From positions 62,001 through 126,000 of the forward strand of contig JAEZWM010000017.1 in assembly GCA_023443025.1 (NCBI GenBank): a stretch of 64,000 nucleotides of DNA. The letters run 5' to 3'. A program made the translations under genes and the position numbers. A model generated the notes under the pieces. It searched no databases and was not told where the DNA came from. It saw only the letters and a list, made by a program, of their open reading frames with translations. Every line of letters starts with the position of its first letter. Within the stretch, counting starts at the first letter, position 1. Of this stretch, positions 1-8,954 are shown in pieces. The DNA comes from Bacillota bacterium (GTDB lineage: Bacteria; Bacillota; Clostridia; Tissierellales; Peptoniphilaceae).

Positions 1-36
1 CATAATCGCAATAAGTGTAAAAATTATCTTTTTCAA

Positions 37-774
37 TTATTCTTCGCTCTCCGGTTCGTTCCAATTATGATATACGTCTTGTACATCGTCGTTATCATCC
101 AGAATATCGATTAGCTTCTCCATGTTTTTTATATTATCATCACTATTTATATCGTTGTAATTAGATGGTATATAGTAAAGTTCTGCCTTTATAAATTCTC
201 TGCCATTTTCCAGTAGATTATCCCTTACGATTGAAAAGTCTTCAGTTGATGTTATTATTTCAAAAATTCCATCTTCGGATGTAAAGTCCTCAGCCCCTGC
301 TTCAAGAGCTTCCATCATCATTTCCTCTTCGTCAATGGATTCACCGTCCATAACTAATAGCCCCTTTCTTTCAAACATATAAGAGACTGATCCTGTCTGT
401 CCTAGATTTCCTCCGTATTTATCAAATGCGTGCCTAACTTCAGATGCCGTTCTATTTCTGTTATCTGTAAGACAACTAACCATGACAGCAGTTCCTTCAG
501 GCCCATAACCTTCATAGATCACTTCTTCAAAGTTATCAGACTCACTATCACCTGCTGCTTTTTTTAATGCCCTTTCAATATTATCGTTGGGCATATTTTC
601 TGCTTTTGCTTTTTCAATAGCTGTTTTTAGTGATGCATTGTACTCAGGATCCGGTCCACCTTCCTTAACAGCTACGATTATCATCCTTGCAAGTTTAGTG
701 AAAATCTTACCACGCTTTGCATCTTCCTTGCCTTTTTTATTTTTAATAGTACTCCATTTATTATGTCCTGCCAT
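37..774 (-). CDS. yebC: YebC/PmpR family protein
   Basis: This is a 245-residue YebC/PmpR (TACO1-like) cytosolic protein. The family was long annotated as transcriptional regulators; more recent work links members to relief of ribosome stalling. The hallmark N-terminus is present (MAGHNKWSTIKNKKGKEDAKR), followed by the conserved central GYGPEGTAV stretch and the usual acidic C-terminal half. Length is normal for the family. The start ATG lies 12 bases after the yigZ stop, so hflX, yigZ and yebC probably form one minus-strand operon with yebC last. Nothing is unusual in the sequence. The family call is secure; which role it plays here is not. Confidence 0.95.
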   Translation of the reverse strand: MAGHNKWSTIKNKKGKEDAKRGKIFTKLARMIIVAVKEGGPDPEYNASLKTAIEKAKAENMPNDNIERALKKAAGDSESDNFEEVIYEGYGPEGTAVMVSCLTDNRNRTASEVRHAFDKYGGNLGQTGSVSYMFERKGLLVMDGESIDEEEMMMEALEAGAEDFTSEDGIFEIITSTEDFSIVRDNLLENGREFIKAELYYIPSNYNDINSDDNIKNMEKLIDILDDNDDVQDVYHNWNEPESEE

Positions 775-786
775 ATTGATGCTCCT

Positions 787-1428
787 TTAAAATAATATTT
801 TGCCGTTTAGCACTGATAAATACTCTTCATCAATGATTTCGTTATGAATATTTCCACTAGTCAGTTCAAGTAGATCATCTATTAAACTCTGATGCTTATC
901 GACTGAGATATAAATAATAATATCTACATCCTGTAAAAATATTTTTTCTACAATATCTACACCATTACCAATTAAATAATTTTCAATGATTCCCAGATTT
1001 GTATAATCAAGTTTTAATTTTACTTTGTAATGTAGGACTTTGTCAACAACTAGTGCATTATCAAGTGCAATTTTACATCCGGCGGTATATGCCCTTACCA
1101 GACCGCCCTTACCCAATAAAATTCCTCCAAAGTACCTTGTTACAACCACACAAAGGTTTTGAAGTTCTTCATTTATCAAGGTCGTAAGAATAGGCATTCC
1201 AGCTGTATGAGACGGTTCTCCATCATCAGAAAAGCGTTGTATGTTTTTACCAATGATATATGCATAGCAGTTATGCGTTGCTGTTTTATGAATTGATTTT
1301 ATATCTTCCACAAATCCTATTGCCTCTTCTTCTGTTTCTACAGGTTTGCAGTAACCAATAAACCTTGATTTATCGATTATTATTTCATCTTCCCCGTATT
1401 TATGCACGGATTTATAGCTTTCAGTCAT
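787..1428 (-). CDS. yigZ: YigZ/IMPACT family protein
   Basis: This 213-residue protein has the two-domain architecture of the UPF0029/IMPACT (YigZ, YvyE) family. The N-terminal domain carries the signature run with FSDDGEPSHTAG and LGKGGLVRAY at about residues 65-115, and a DUF1949-type C-terminal domain follows. The eukaryotic relative IMPACT regulates Gcn2 through GCN1 binding; the bacterial role is not settled. Its start overlaps the end of hflX by 8 bases, suggesting translational coupling. Length is normal. The family assignment is firm and the function is unknown. Confidence 0.93.
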   Translation of the reverse strand: MTESYKSVHKYGEDEIIIDKSRFIGYCKPVETEEEAIGFVEDIKSIHKTATHNCYAYIIGKNIQRFSDDGEPSHTAGMPILTTLINEELQNLCVVVTRYFGGILLGKGGLVRAYTAGCKIALDNALVVDKVLHYKVKLKLDYTNLGIIENYLIGNGVDIVEKIFLQDVDIIIYISVDKHQSLIDDLLELTSGNIHNEIIDEEYLSVLNGKILF

Positions 1429-2689
1429 CTTTTACCACAAACCTTTCAAATATATGTGAATCTTCAGGACTGTACTTGACATACATTTTAATACCATCCT
1501 CAGTCATAATCCTTTTGCTAGTATTGTAATTATCTATAATAAAATTAGTAGTAGAAGGGTCATTATATGGTATGAGTATCTTTTCTTCAATCAAATCAGC
1601 ATTTAAGATTTCATTAATTGCTGTTAAAAGTACTTTTATACCATCATCGTCAAGGGCTGATATAAAGATAGATTTCTCAGATTTGCTATCTGCATTTATA
1701 AGTAGAGAATCTTTAACCATATCCATCTTATTATAGACTTTAATAACAGGAATATGTCCAACTTCAAGATCAGCTATTGTCTCGTTAATCGCCTGCTTTT
1801 GTCTTTCAAGGTTTTCACTTGAGGCATCGAGGACGACAAGTATTAGGTCTGCATATCTAATCTCTTCTAAAGTACTTTTAAATGCTTCGATCAAGTTTAC
1901 CGGAATATCTCTTATTAGACCAACGGTATCTGCCAGAATAAAAGAATTTTGATCTTTCGGACTTATTCTTACATGTCTGGTATCTAAAGTTGCAAATAAT
2001 CTGTCATCCGCATATACTTTTTTTTCGCTATCTTTACCGGTATACTCTATTAATCTATTCATTATCGTTGACTTTCCGGCATTAGTGTAGCCGAGTAATG
2101 ATACTACGGGCAGTTCTGATGACTTCCTCTGCTTCCTTGTTATCTCTCTATTATCTACTTGTTTTTGTAATCTGGATTTGATAGCAGAAATTTGTCTTCT
2201 TATATGTCTACGGTCTGTCTCAAGTTGCTGCTCTCCAGGACCTCTTGTGCCTATTCCACCACCCGTTCTACTTAGATAGTTTCTATATCCGGTCAATCTG
2301 GGCAATCTATAATTAGCCTGTGCAAGTTCTACTTGCAATACAGACTCTACACTTTTTGCTCTTAATGCAAATATGTCTAAAATAAGATTTGTTCTGTCGA
2401 TTATCTTTTTTTCAATTGTATCTTCAAGATTTTTTATTTGAGACCCGGACAACTCATGATTTATAATTATTGAATCGGCTTCCATGTTTTCAGCCAATTC
2501 CTTAATTTCAATTGCTTTGCCACTGCCTATAAATGTCTTGGCATCAATCCTATCAGCAGACTGGTCAACCCTTCCTATAACCTCTGCTCCTGCACTTTCT
2601 GCGAGTGCTTCAAGTTCATTCATAGAGTCTTCAAATGACCCCCTATTTTCAGGGAGTTTTAATCCTACTATAATTACTTTTTCCTTCAT
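1421..2689 (-). CDS. hflX: HflX ribosome-associated GTPase
   Basis: HflX is a GTPase that binds the 50S subunit and splits stalled or hibernating 70S ribosomes. The 422-residue product has the glycine-rich HflX domain (motif GGGIGTRGPGEQQLETDRR near residue 145), a coiled helical linker, and a G domain with G1 GYTNAGKST (about residue 205), G3 DTVGL and G4 NKMD. A C-terminal extension follows. The ATG is preceded by a GGAAGTG ribosome site. It is the first gene of the run leading into yigZ and yebC and diverges from the PBP1A gene. Length and motifs are ordinary. Confidence 0.96.
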   Translation of the reverse strand: MKEKVIIVGLKLPENRGSFEDSMNELEALAESAGAEVIGRVDQSADRIDAKTFIGSGKAIEIKELAENMEADSIIINHELSGSQIKNLEDTIEKKIIDRTNLILDIFALRAKSVESVLQVELAQANYRLPRLTGYRNYLSRTGGGIGTRGPGEQQLETDRRHIRRQISAIKSRLQKQVDNREITRKQRKSSELPVVSLLGYTNAGKSTIMNRLIEYTGKDSEKKVYADDRLFATLDTRHVRISPKDQNSFILADTVGLIRDIPVNLIEAFKSTLEEIRYADLILVVLDASSENLERQKQAINETIADLEVGHIPVIKVYNKMDMVKDSLLINADSKSEKSIFISALDDDGIKVLLTAINEILNADLIEEKILIPYNDPSTTNFIIDNYNTSKRIMTEDGIKMYVKYSPEDSHIFERFVVKDD

Positions 2690-2831
2690 GCTTTCACTTC
2701 CATTTCATAACTCAACTATAATTATACATGAACCACATATGATTTAGCAATAATAAGGATTTTGTTGAAATACTTAAAATATTAATAATTATAAATATTT
2801 TAAGTCTAACAAATAAGTAATCTTCCTTAAA

Positions 2832-2861
2832 TAGACTATAAGCTCTTTTTTATGTTATAAT
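2832..2861 (+). promoter_or_regulatory. Promoter of the PBP1A gene
   Basis: A TATAAT -10 box at 2856-2861 is preceded by TAGACT (four of six consensus bases) with an 18-base spacer. The predicted transcription start falls at about 2868, the first base of a perfect hairpin. The remaining divergent space between hflX and the PBP gene (2690-2830) shows no further feature I can support. Confidence 0.55.
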
Positions 2862-2867
2862 ATGGCT

Positions 2868-2895
2868 ATCAGACATGTACTTTTACATGTCTGAT
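2868..2895 (+). promoter_or_regulatory. Perfect 12-bp hairpin at the predicted 5' end of the PBP1A mRNA
   Basis: ATCAGACATGTA at 2868-2879 pairs perfectly with TACATGTCTGAT at 2884-2895 around a CTTT loop. No T-run follows, so it is not a terminator. It sits just downstream of the -10 box and about 90 bases before the start codon. It could be a 5' mRNA stabiliser or a dyad operator. Confidence 0.6.
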
Positions 2896-2985
2896 ATCAT
2901 GGAATTTAATATCAAATTAAACTTATCAGAAATAATTATTTATTTTAGCACTTAACATAATTATCTCGAAAAAGGAGGTAGTGAT

Positions 2986-5883
2986 TTGAAACCTGGTTTT
3001 AATATCTTTAAAAAGTACTTAAAAATAAGCATATTGGTGCTATTTATGTTTGCAGCTGTCCTTGTTGGATCGGTAGGTGCATCAGTTATAGAAGTAATAA
3101 AAGAAACTCCACCTATTGATTTATCAAGGATTGGTGAAGCCCTAAGCGAAAACTCTACCATAGTTGACACAGAAGGCAATCTATTAGAACAAATAGAGAC
3201 TACGGAGTACAGAGAAGTTCGTAGTATAGCTGATATTCCAAGCCATGTCAAAGATGCATTTATAGCAGTCGAAGATGAAAGATTCTACGATCATATGGGT
3301 GTGGACATAGTTGGAATTGGAAAATCTGTACTTGACAACATCTCAGCCGGAGGTATAGTCAGAGGTGGTTCAACAATTACCCAGCAGCTGGCAAGGGATC
3401 TTTATTTAAATGACGAAAAGTCACTGGATAGGAAGATAAAAGAAGCTTACATTGCTATGAAAATGAATAAATCTTTAAATAAGGATGAAGTCTTGGAAAT
3501 CTATCTAAACAGAGTTTTCCTAGGTCAAAATGCATATGGAGTCCAAGCTGCATCTAACACCTATTTTTCAAAAGATTTATCTGAACTTACCATTGCAGAA
3601 GCAGCTGCTCTCGCATCGATACCTAAAGCGCCCACCGACTATGCGTTATACTATACGGTCAGACCTGAAGATGCAGGTGAACAGAGAGTACTAGGTGAAA
3701 TTGATTTAAATGGAGAGAAGTACTTTGCAGTATATAATCCATTTTTTAAAGAAAGACAAGAATATGTACTCTTTAAAATGCATGAACTGGGCAAGATAAC
3801 TGACGAAGAATATAATGCTGCACTGGAAGAAGATATCGCAAGTGCAATTAATCCACCAGAGCGAAGAATTGCTGACCTGTCAAGCTACTACACTTCCCTT
3901 GTTAAGTCACAAGTAGTTGACAAATTAATGACTAAATATAATTTAACAAGAGAAGAAGCGCAAGACAAGTTATACAATGGAGGACTCCAAATAACAGCAT
4001 CCATTGATTTAGAAATGCAACGAAAATTAGAAGATGTTTATGAGAATTTTACTTCAAACATAATAGATGCACAAACAGAAAATACCGGTGTAAACTTCTT
4101 AAACTGGGAACTAAACGATAATAACGATATCGTAAATGTTGCTAACAATGTTATTTATTTCGATAAATCGAATGTATATGACGAAGAAAACAATGTAAAA
4201 TTTGTTCCAGGGCAATTTGAGTATATAGATGGTGATTTATACTTAACACAGTCTACTATAAGATATGCTGACAGTAGTATAATCGTTCAGCCATTTTATA
4301 CTATAACTGAATCAGGTGACTTAAAGACTCATGCAAGGTCTTCAATTTCTATAGACCAAGATATGTTGAGTTTGTCCGAAGACGAAAGAATTGTTGTCAA
4401 GTCTGAATTTTTAGCTGAACATCCTGACTTTATTATCGAAGGTGAGGAAAATATCTACCTAAATAACACTTACTACTCTGTTGATACAATAGGCACACTT
4501 CAGCCACAATCCTCAACAGTTGTAATCGATCATAACAACGGACAGATAAAAGCTATTATAGGAGGAAGAGGACAATCGGGTGCAAGTATCCTCAACAGAG
4601 CTTATAATTCCGTAAGACAACCTGGATCTACTATGAAGCCTCTCGCAGTATATGCACCTGCACTAGAAAACGGATACACTCTAAGTACTGTAATAGACGA
4701 CCTGCCTCATTACAATGATATGAACCAATTGTGGCCTGTAAACTGGTACGGTAACTATAAAGGCATGATGACACTTAGAGAAAGCATTGAAGTCTCTGCA
4801 AATGTCAATGCAGTAAAAACACTTGAGAAAATTGGTATAGAAAAATCTAAACAGTATTTAACTAAATTCGGTTTAATAAATGCAGTAAATCCTGAAGCTG
4901 ATAACTTTATTACCAAGGCCGAAGATCCTTATACAAACGATGAAAACACTGCAGCAATGGCGTTGGGTGGTATGACCTATGGTGTCACAAATGTAGATTT
5001 AACAGCTGCATTTGCAGCAGTTGCAAACAAAGGAACTTATCTGGAACCTCTAAGCTTTTCTAAAGTTACCGATAGAAGAGGTAATGTAGTGCTTGAAAAT
5101 GAATCCAGATCTGAACAAGTTTTAAGTGAAGAGGTAGCATACCTATTAACGGATGCCCTTCACTCCACCACACAACAGGGTATTGCACAAAACGCTCAAG
5201 TTGAAGGTTTTGTAGTTGCAGGTAAGACAGGTACATCCGGAACGGAAACAGAAAACCAAGACTCATGGTTTGTCGGTTACACCCCCTACTATACTGTTGG
5301 AGTATGGATGGGTTCAGACGACCCTCAACTTAAGTTAAACGAGGTTAGTATTTACTCAACTAAACTTTGGAGCGTAATCAATACTAAAATTCTTGAAGGT
5401 AAAGAAAGTAAAAGCTTTACAAAGCCGGCCGATATCGTAGAAGTTGAGGTATGTACAAAATCCGGAATGTTACTGACCGATGCCTGTAGATATGATAGTA
5501 GAGATGTAGTAAAGAAAGAATTATTCGTTAAAGGCACAGAACCAAAAAAAGAATGTAATGTACATGTTTGGAAAACCGTCGATAAGAATGATGGACTATT
5601 GATTACTGATAGAACACCGGATTCAGAAAAAGTTACAAGATCCTATGTAACGAGAATAAATCCGTACAATCCAGCAGAAAACGACAATATTTATCCTGAA
5701 GATTGGTCAATGATGGCACCAACTACCTACTCACCTATCTTCTATAAGACTCCTGCAGAAATTGAAGCAGAGAAAAAGGAAGAAGAAGAAAGGAAGAAAA
5801 AAGAAGAAGAGGATAAAAAGAAACAAGAACAACAAAACCAGGATGATAATGATGACGATCAAGATGACGACGGTGAAGATTAA
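2986..5883 (+). CDS. ponA: Class A penicillin-binding protein (PBP1A)
   Basis: This bifunctional peptidoglycan glycosyltransferase/transpeptidase is anchored by one N-terminal membrane segment (about residues 10-35). The GT51 domain has the catalytic Glu in EDERFYDH (about residue 95) and the GGSTITQQLARDLYL motif. The transpeptidase domain has STMK (about residue 547), SAN (about 603) and KTGTSG (about 746). The 965-residue length includes an insertion between the domains and a highly charged Lys/Glu then Asp-rich tail, which may extend into the wall. The TTG start is chosen because AAAGGAGG sits 8 bases upstream. It is monocistronic, with its own promoter and terminator. Confidence 0.96.
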   Translation: MKPGFNIFKKYLKISILVLFMFAAVLVGSVGASVIEVIKETPPIDLSRIGEALSENSTIVDTEGNLLEQIETTEYREVRSIADIPSHVKDAFIAVEDERFYDHMGVDIVGIGKSVLDNISAGGIVRGGSTITQQLARDLYLNDEKSLDRKIKEAYIAMKMNKSLNKDEVLEIYLNRVFLGQNAYGVQAASNTYFSKDLSELTIAEAAALASIPKAPTDYALYYTVRPEDAGEQRVLGEIDLNGEKYFAVYNPFFKERQEYVLFKMHELGKITDEEYNAALEEDIASAINPPERRIADLSSYYTSLVKSQVVDKLMTKYNLTREEAQDKLYNGGLQITASIDLEMQRKLEDVYENFTSNIIDAQTENTGVNFLNWELNDNNDIVNVANNVIYFDKSNVYDEENNVKFVPGQFEYIDGDLYLTQSTIRYADSSIIVQPFYTITESGDLKTHARSSISIDQDMLSLSEDERIVVKSEFLAEHPDFIIEGEENIYLNNTYYSVDTIGTLQPQSSTVVIDHNNGQIKAIIGGRGQSGASILNRAYNSVRQPGSTMKPLAVYAPALENGYTLSTVIDDLPHYNDMNQLWPVNWYGNYKGMMTLRESIEVSANVNAVKTLEKIGIEKSKQYLTKFGLINAVNPEADNFITKAEDPYTNDENTAAMALGGMTYGVTNVDLTAAFAAVANKGTYLEPLSFSKVTDRRGNVVLENESRSEQVLSEEVAYLLTDALHSTTQQGIAQNAQVEGFVVAGKTGTSGTETENQDSWFVGYTPYYTVGVWMGSDDPQLKLNEVSIYSTKLWSVINTKILEGKESKSFTKPADIVEVEVCTKSGMLLTDACRYDSRDVVKKELFVKGTEPKKECNVHVWKTVDKNDGLLITDRTPDSEKVTRSYVTRINPYNPAENDNIYPEDWSMMAPTTYSPIFYKTPAEIEAEKKEEEERKKKEEEDKKKQEQQNQDDNDDDQDDDGED

Positions 5884-5887
5884 AAAC

Positions 5888-5922
5888 AAAAACCATCTTA
5901 CAATTAGTAAGGTGGTTTTTTT
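5888..5922 (+). terminator. Intrinsic terminator of the PBP1A gene
   Basis: AAAACCATCTTAC pairs with GTAAGGTGGTTTT (one G-U pair) around a 5-base loop and runs into seven T residues. It begins a few bases after the stop codon. Confidence 0.9.
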
Positions 5923-6025
5923 ATGTAGTTAATACTCTTATTTTTTTAACTTTTATATAATCCTATTTTAAATTTAACATTCTATTTATATAGTTGTTTA
6001 TATAAATTCTTAAAGGAGCCATATT

Positions 6026-6445
6026 GTGAAAAAAAATAAGGTTTTAATAGCCAATTTGTGTTTATTTTCCTGGTTTGGACTAGATATGGTCGGATTCAAT
6101 ATAAATGGAAATATATTAGTATCGAGCGCTTGGAAAGATGACGGTATCTACTTTATAATTTATTCAATTATTCTAATACTTTTTATTTTTTATGAAAAAG
6201 TAGGAAAAAATCTATTACTTATATCTCTTAGTATTTGGTTCATTACTCAATTTTTAAGTCATGAATATTATACACTATTTGGTGGTGGAGAAAAAAAGAT
6301 AGACTATTTCAGTAATACCATAAAACTATTTAAGAGCAGTACTCTTTATATACCGGATTTATATCATATTGTTCTGCATCTTTTAATAATTATCTCCCTC
6401 TTCTATCTAATAATCTATATCCGAAAATCTAAAATTCTTAAATAG
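6026..6445 (+). CDS. Hypothetical small integral membrane protein
   Basis: I do not recognise this 139-residue protein. It has about four hydrophobic segments (roughly residues 5-25, 43-65, 67-85 and 112-133) and an Arg/Lys-rich end, so it should sit in the cytoplasmic membrane with little soluble mass. The GTG start has an AAAGGAG site 8 bases upstream, which supports real translation. It is isolated: plus strand, after the PBP1A terminator and convergent with folD. Codon use looks more AT-rich than its neighbours. No conserved motif was seen. Confidence 0.6.
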   Translation: MKKNKVLIANLCLFSWFGLDMVGFNINGNILVSSAWKDDGIYFIIYSIILILFIFYEKVGKNLLLISLSIWFITQFLSHEYYTLFGGGEKKIDYFSNTIKLFKSSTLYIPDLYHIVLHLLIIISLFYLIIYIRKSKILK

Positions 6446-6482
6446 TAAAAAATTCACAACCAAACAACAGCTTATAAAAAAT

Positions 6483-6515
6483 AAAAAAGAGCCAAATCAG
6501 CTTTTGATTTGGCTC
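6483..6515 (-). terminator. Terminator of folD
   Basis: GAGCCAAATCA (6489-6499) pairs perfectly with TGATTTGGCTC (6505-6515). Read on the minus strand the stem is followed by TTTTTT, and it lies 11 bases beyond the folD stop codon. Confidence 0.9.
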
Positions 6516-6526
6516 AAATTAATGGA

Positions 6527-7378
6527 TTAGCTATTTTGCAGTTCGCAAGCTTTAACTACTTGATCCAGAAGTATCGTTGTAGTAACTGATCCAACTCCTC
6601 CCGGTACAGGGGTTATCATTTTTACATATTCTTCTAAGGATTCAAAGTCAGCATCTCCACCGATCTTACCATCTTTATCTGCACTTACTCCAACATCTAT
6701 GATAATGCTGTCTTCATCAAAGTACTCTTTTCCCATAGACCTAGCTCTTCCTATTGCTACTACAACTACATCAGCATCTTTTGTGACTTGAGTTAGATCT
6801 TTCGTTCTTGAGTGACAGATCATTGGAGTTGCATTTTTGTTTAGTAGCATCATAGCGATTGGTCTACCAAATACCAACGATCTGTTGATAACAGCAACAT
6901 TTTTACCTTCAAGTTCTACTCCATAGTGCTCCATAACTTTCATTGCAGCCATTGGTGTAGCCGGAACAAGTCTTGAGAAGTCTGACTCAAATACTCTTGC
7001 AAGGTTAATTGGATGCATACAATCTACATCTTTGTCAGGGTTGATTGCGTATCTTAACGCTTCTTCATCTATGTGCTTAGGAACTGGTCTAAATAGAAGT
7101 ATTCCTGAAATTTTATCATCATTATTTAATTGATCAAATAAGTTTAGGATATCTTCAGTTGTTGAATCCACAGGTCTCTCAAATACCTCTGTTTCAATTC
7201 CTAAATTGGTACAATTCTTAAGTATCCCTCTCTCATATGAGATGTCATTAGGGTTATCACCAATTCTAACCACTGCAAGTTTCGGAGCATGTCCTCTTCC
7301 TTTTAGAGCATTAACTCTCTCAATAATTTCCTCTTTTAGCTTATCAGCTACCGGTTTACCTTTAAGTATTTCTGTCAT
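6527..7378 (-). CDS. folD: FolD-type methylene-THF dehydrogenase (cyclohydrolase residues altered)
   Basis: This 283-residue protein belongs to the FolD family, which interconverts 5,10-methylene-THF, methenyl-THF and 10-formyl-THF using NAD(P). The Rossmann signature is clear (AVINRSLVFGRPIAMMLL; GGVGSVTTTILLDQ near the C-terminus), and the folate-site Asp is kept in KDVDCMHP. By eye the canonical YxxxK, whose Lys drives cyclohydrolase chemistry, reads YERGI here, and the VQLPLP motif reads LFRPVP. The dehydrogenase activity may therefore persist without cyclohydrolase. The gene is monocistronic, with a GGAGGATC ribosome site and its own terminator. Confidence 0.9.
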   Translation of the reverse strand: MTEILKGKPVADKLKEEIIERVNALKGRGHAPKLAVVRIGDNPNDISYERGILKNCTNLGIETEVFERPVDSTTEDILNLFDQLNNDDKISGILLFRPVPKHIDEEALRYAINPDKDVDCMHPINLARVFESDFSRLVPATPMAAMKVMEHYGVELEGKNVAVINRSLVFGRPIAMMLLNKNATPMICHSRTKDLTQVTKDADVVVVAIGRARSMGKEYFDEDSIIIDVGVSADKDGKIGGDADFESLEEYVKMITPVPGGVGSVTTTILLDQVVKACELQNS

Positions 7379-7532
7379 AATGATCCTCCTTCTTATTTTG
7401 GGTATTTTACTAACACGCTTAAGAAAACGTTATTAGTATTCAGGTTGGCAAACTAAGAAAACAATTTCACATTTCTTGTTTGCTATGTATCTAACTAAAA
7501 ACCATATATCTATTATAACCCATTATTATAAA

Positions 7533-7562
7533 AAAACAAAATCGACAGCTTTTGCTGTCGAT
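7533..7562 (-). terminator. Terminator of the NlpC/P60 gene
   Basis: ATCGACAGC (7541-7549) pairs with GCTGTCGAT (7554-7562) around TTTT. On the minus strand it is followed by TTTTGTTTTTTT. It begins five bases after the stop codon of the hydrolase. Confidence 0.9.
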
Positions 7563-7566
7563 TATC

Positions 7567-8829
7567 TTAGTTTAATATTCTTCTTACACCAACTACATTG
7601 TTTTGGAAATATGATCCGCTTGTGCTGTCTACAACTACTCCTCTTTCTTCAGTAGCAGCATGAACGTACTCACCGTTTCCTACGTAAATTCCTACATGAT
7701 CAACATGATCTGACCAATCATTTTGGAATAGAATTATGTCCCCCGGTTGGATGTTTTCTTTTGAAACTCCGTAACCATTATTTGCTTGTCCGGTTGTAAT
7801 TCTTGCAAGTTCAACACCTGCATACTCTCTATATAGATAAGAAGTAAATCCTGAGCAATCAAATCCCGTACTTGGTGAACTTCCTGCCCATACATAAGGT
7901 GAACCAACTAAACTATATGCAGCAGAAGTTATGTTTGAGATGGTGTCTCCGCCTTGGAAAATTGGAGCTTCTTCCTCTTCTTGATTATTCTCTTCTTCGA
8001 TAGGCTCTTCCTCTACTACTTCCTCAGGTACTTCTACTTCTTCCGGTACTTCTACTTCTTCCGGTACCTCAACATCTTCAACTACTTCCTGTTCAGGAAC
8101 TACAGCTTCAGTTGTTGTTAAGTATGATTCAGAAATATATCCTATCATGCCATTAAAGCTTATTTTGATCCATCCGTCTTCGGCTTCCCCTACAACTTCA
8201 TGACCTTTTTCAAGATAACCTATGACTTCAGCTGAATTTCCTCTACCGCTTTTAATATTAGTATCTTCAGTAAGCCATCCTTTTAATGACAGTGAGACAG
8301 TTGGTTCTTCTTCAGCAGTTTCAATTTCGTCTTCAGGCTTAATTTCCGTAAATTCTTCTGTATCCTCTTTTGTAACTTCTTCTGAAACAACTTCTGTCTC
8401 TTTTATTTCAGTATCAGTAATTGTTTCAGTAATTTGAGTAGACTCTTCCACTTCAGCTTTTTCTATAGTTGATAACGATACAGTTGCTGCTTCTACCTTT
8501 GTTTCTTCAACTTGAATTTCAGGCTTTTCATTAGCTTGTGCTACCTCTACAATTGCTTTTTCTTCATATGTAGACTTTTTATTATCAGACGCATTAACTT
8601 TCTCGTTTGTTTCAAAAACCTCTGTAAACTCTACTTCTTTCTTATCTTTATTATTTGCAATTTTATATTCTATATTTGTCAGTGATTTATTCTTATATGT
8701 TTCTATTACCGAACTATCAATTTTGTTGACTAAATCTGTTTCTTCAGTTACTACAGAAGGAGTTTTAATCCCCGCAAATGAAGCAACTGCAAGCAATCCA
8801 ACAGCCAGTCCTATTTTTCCTCTTTTCAC
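7567..8829 (-). CDS. Secreted SH3b-NlpC/P60 cell-wall hydrolase
   Basis: This is a 420-residue exported endopeptidase of the NlpC/P60 family, which cuts peptide stems of peptidoglycan. A signal peptide (residues 1-25) is followed by a long low-complexity Glu/Thr-rich region. Then come a bacterial SH3 domain (about 178-240), Glu-Val-Pro repeats, and the catalytic domain (about 305-420) with Cys325 in FDCSGF, His378 in DHVGIYVG and His390 in YVHAA. The GTG start follows GGGAGGG. The promoter is TTGACA-17-TAGTAT, with two WalR-like boxes just upstream, fitting an autolysin under envelope-stress control. It is monocistronic. Confidence 0.93.
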   Translation of the reverse strand: MKRGKIGLAVGLLAVASFAGIKTPSVVTEETDLVNKIDSSVIETYKNKSLTNIEYKIANNKDKKEVEFTEVFETNEKVNASDNKKSTYEEKAIVEVAQANEKPEIQVEETKVEAATVSLSTIEKAEVEESTQITETITDTEIKETEVVSEEVTKEDTEEFTEIKPEDEIETAEEEPTVSLSLKGWLTEDTNIKSGRGNSAEVIGYLEKGHEVVGEAEDGWIKISFNGMIGYISESYLTTTEAVVPEQEVVEDVEVPEEVEVPEEVEVPEEVVEEEPIEEENNQEEEEAPIFQGGDTISNITSAAYSLVGSPYVWAGSSPSTGFDCSGFTSYLYREYAGVELARITTGQANNGYGVSKENIQPGDIILFQNDWSDHVDHVGIYVGNGEYVHAATEERGVVVDSTSGSYFQNNVVGVRRILN

Positions 8830-8873
8830 TATATCCCTCCCAAGATCTGTAAAAGAATTCTAACATATAGACA

Positions 8874-8902
8874 ATACTAAATTACTTGAAGTCTAATGTC
8901 AA
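8874..8902 (-). promoter_or_regulatory. Promoter of the NlpC/P60 gene
   Basis: On the minus strand TTGACA (8902-8897) is followed by a 17-base spacer and TAGTAT (8879-8874). This places the transcription start about 40 bases before the GTG codon. Confidence 0.7.
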
Positions 8903-8910
8903 GATAATTA

Positions 8911-8954
8911 GTTACAATTTGGTTACATTTTTAATTTTGTAACTTTTCTGTAAT
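8911..8954 (-). promoter_or_regulatory. Two WalR (YycF)-type direct-repeat boxes
   Basis: The WalR consensus TGTWAH-N5-TGTWAH is matched exactly twice. On the minus strand TGTAAC-CAAAT-TGTAAC occupies 8927-8911, eight bases upstream of the -35 box. On the plus strand TGTAAC-TTTTC-TGTAAT occupies 8938-8954. In Bacillus and Staphylococcus such boxes precede autolysin genes of just this class. Regulator identity is inferred; no walRK genes are in the window. Confidence 0.6.

Noticed and set aside
7379..7440. cre-like site AAGAAAACGTTATTA upstream of folD
   Set aside because: The half-sites do not match the consensus and there is no dyad, unlike the opp and TRAP sites.
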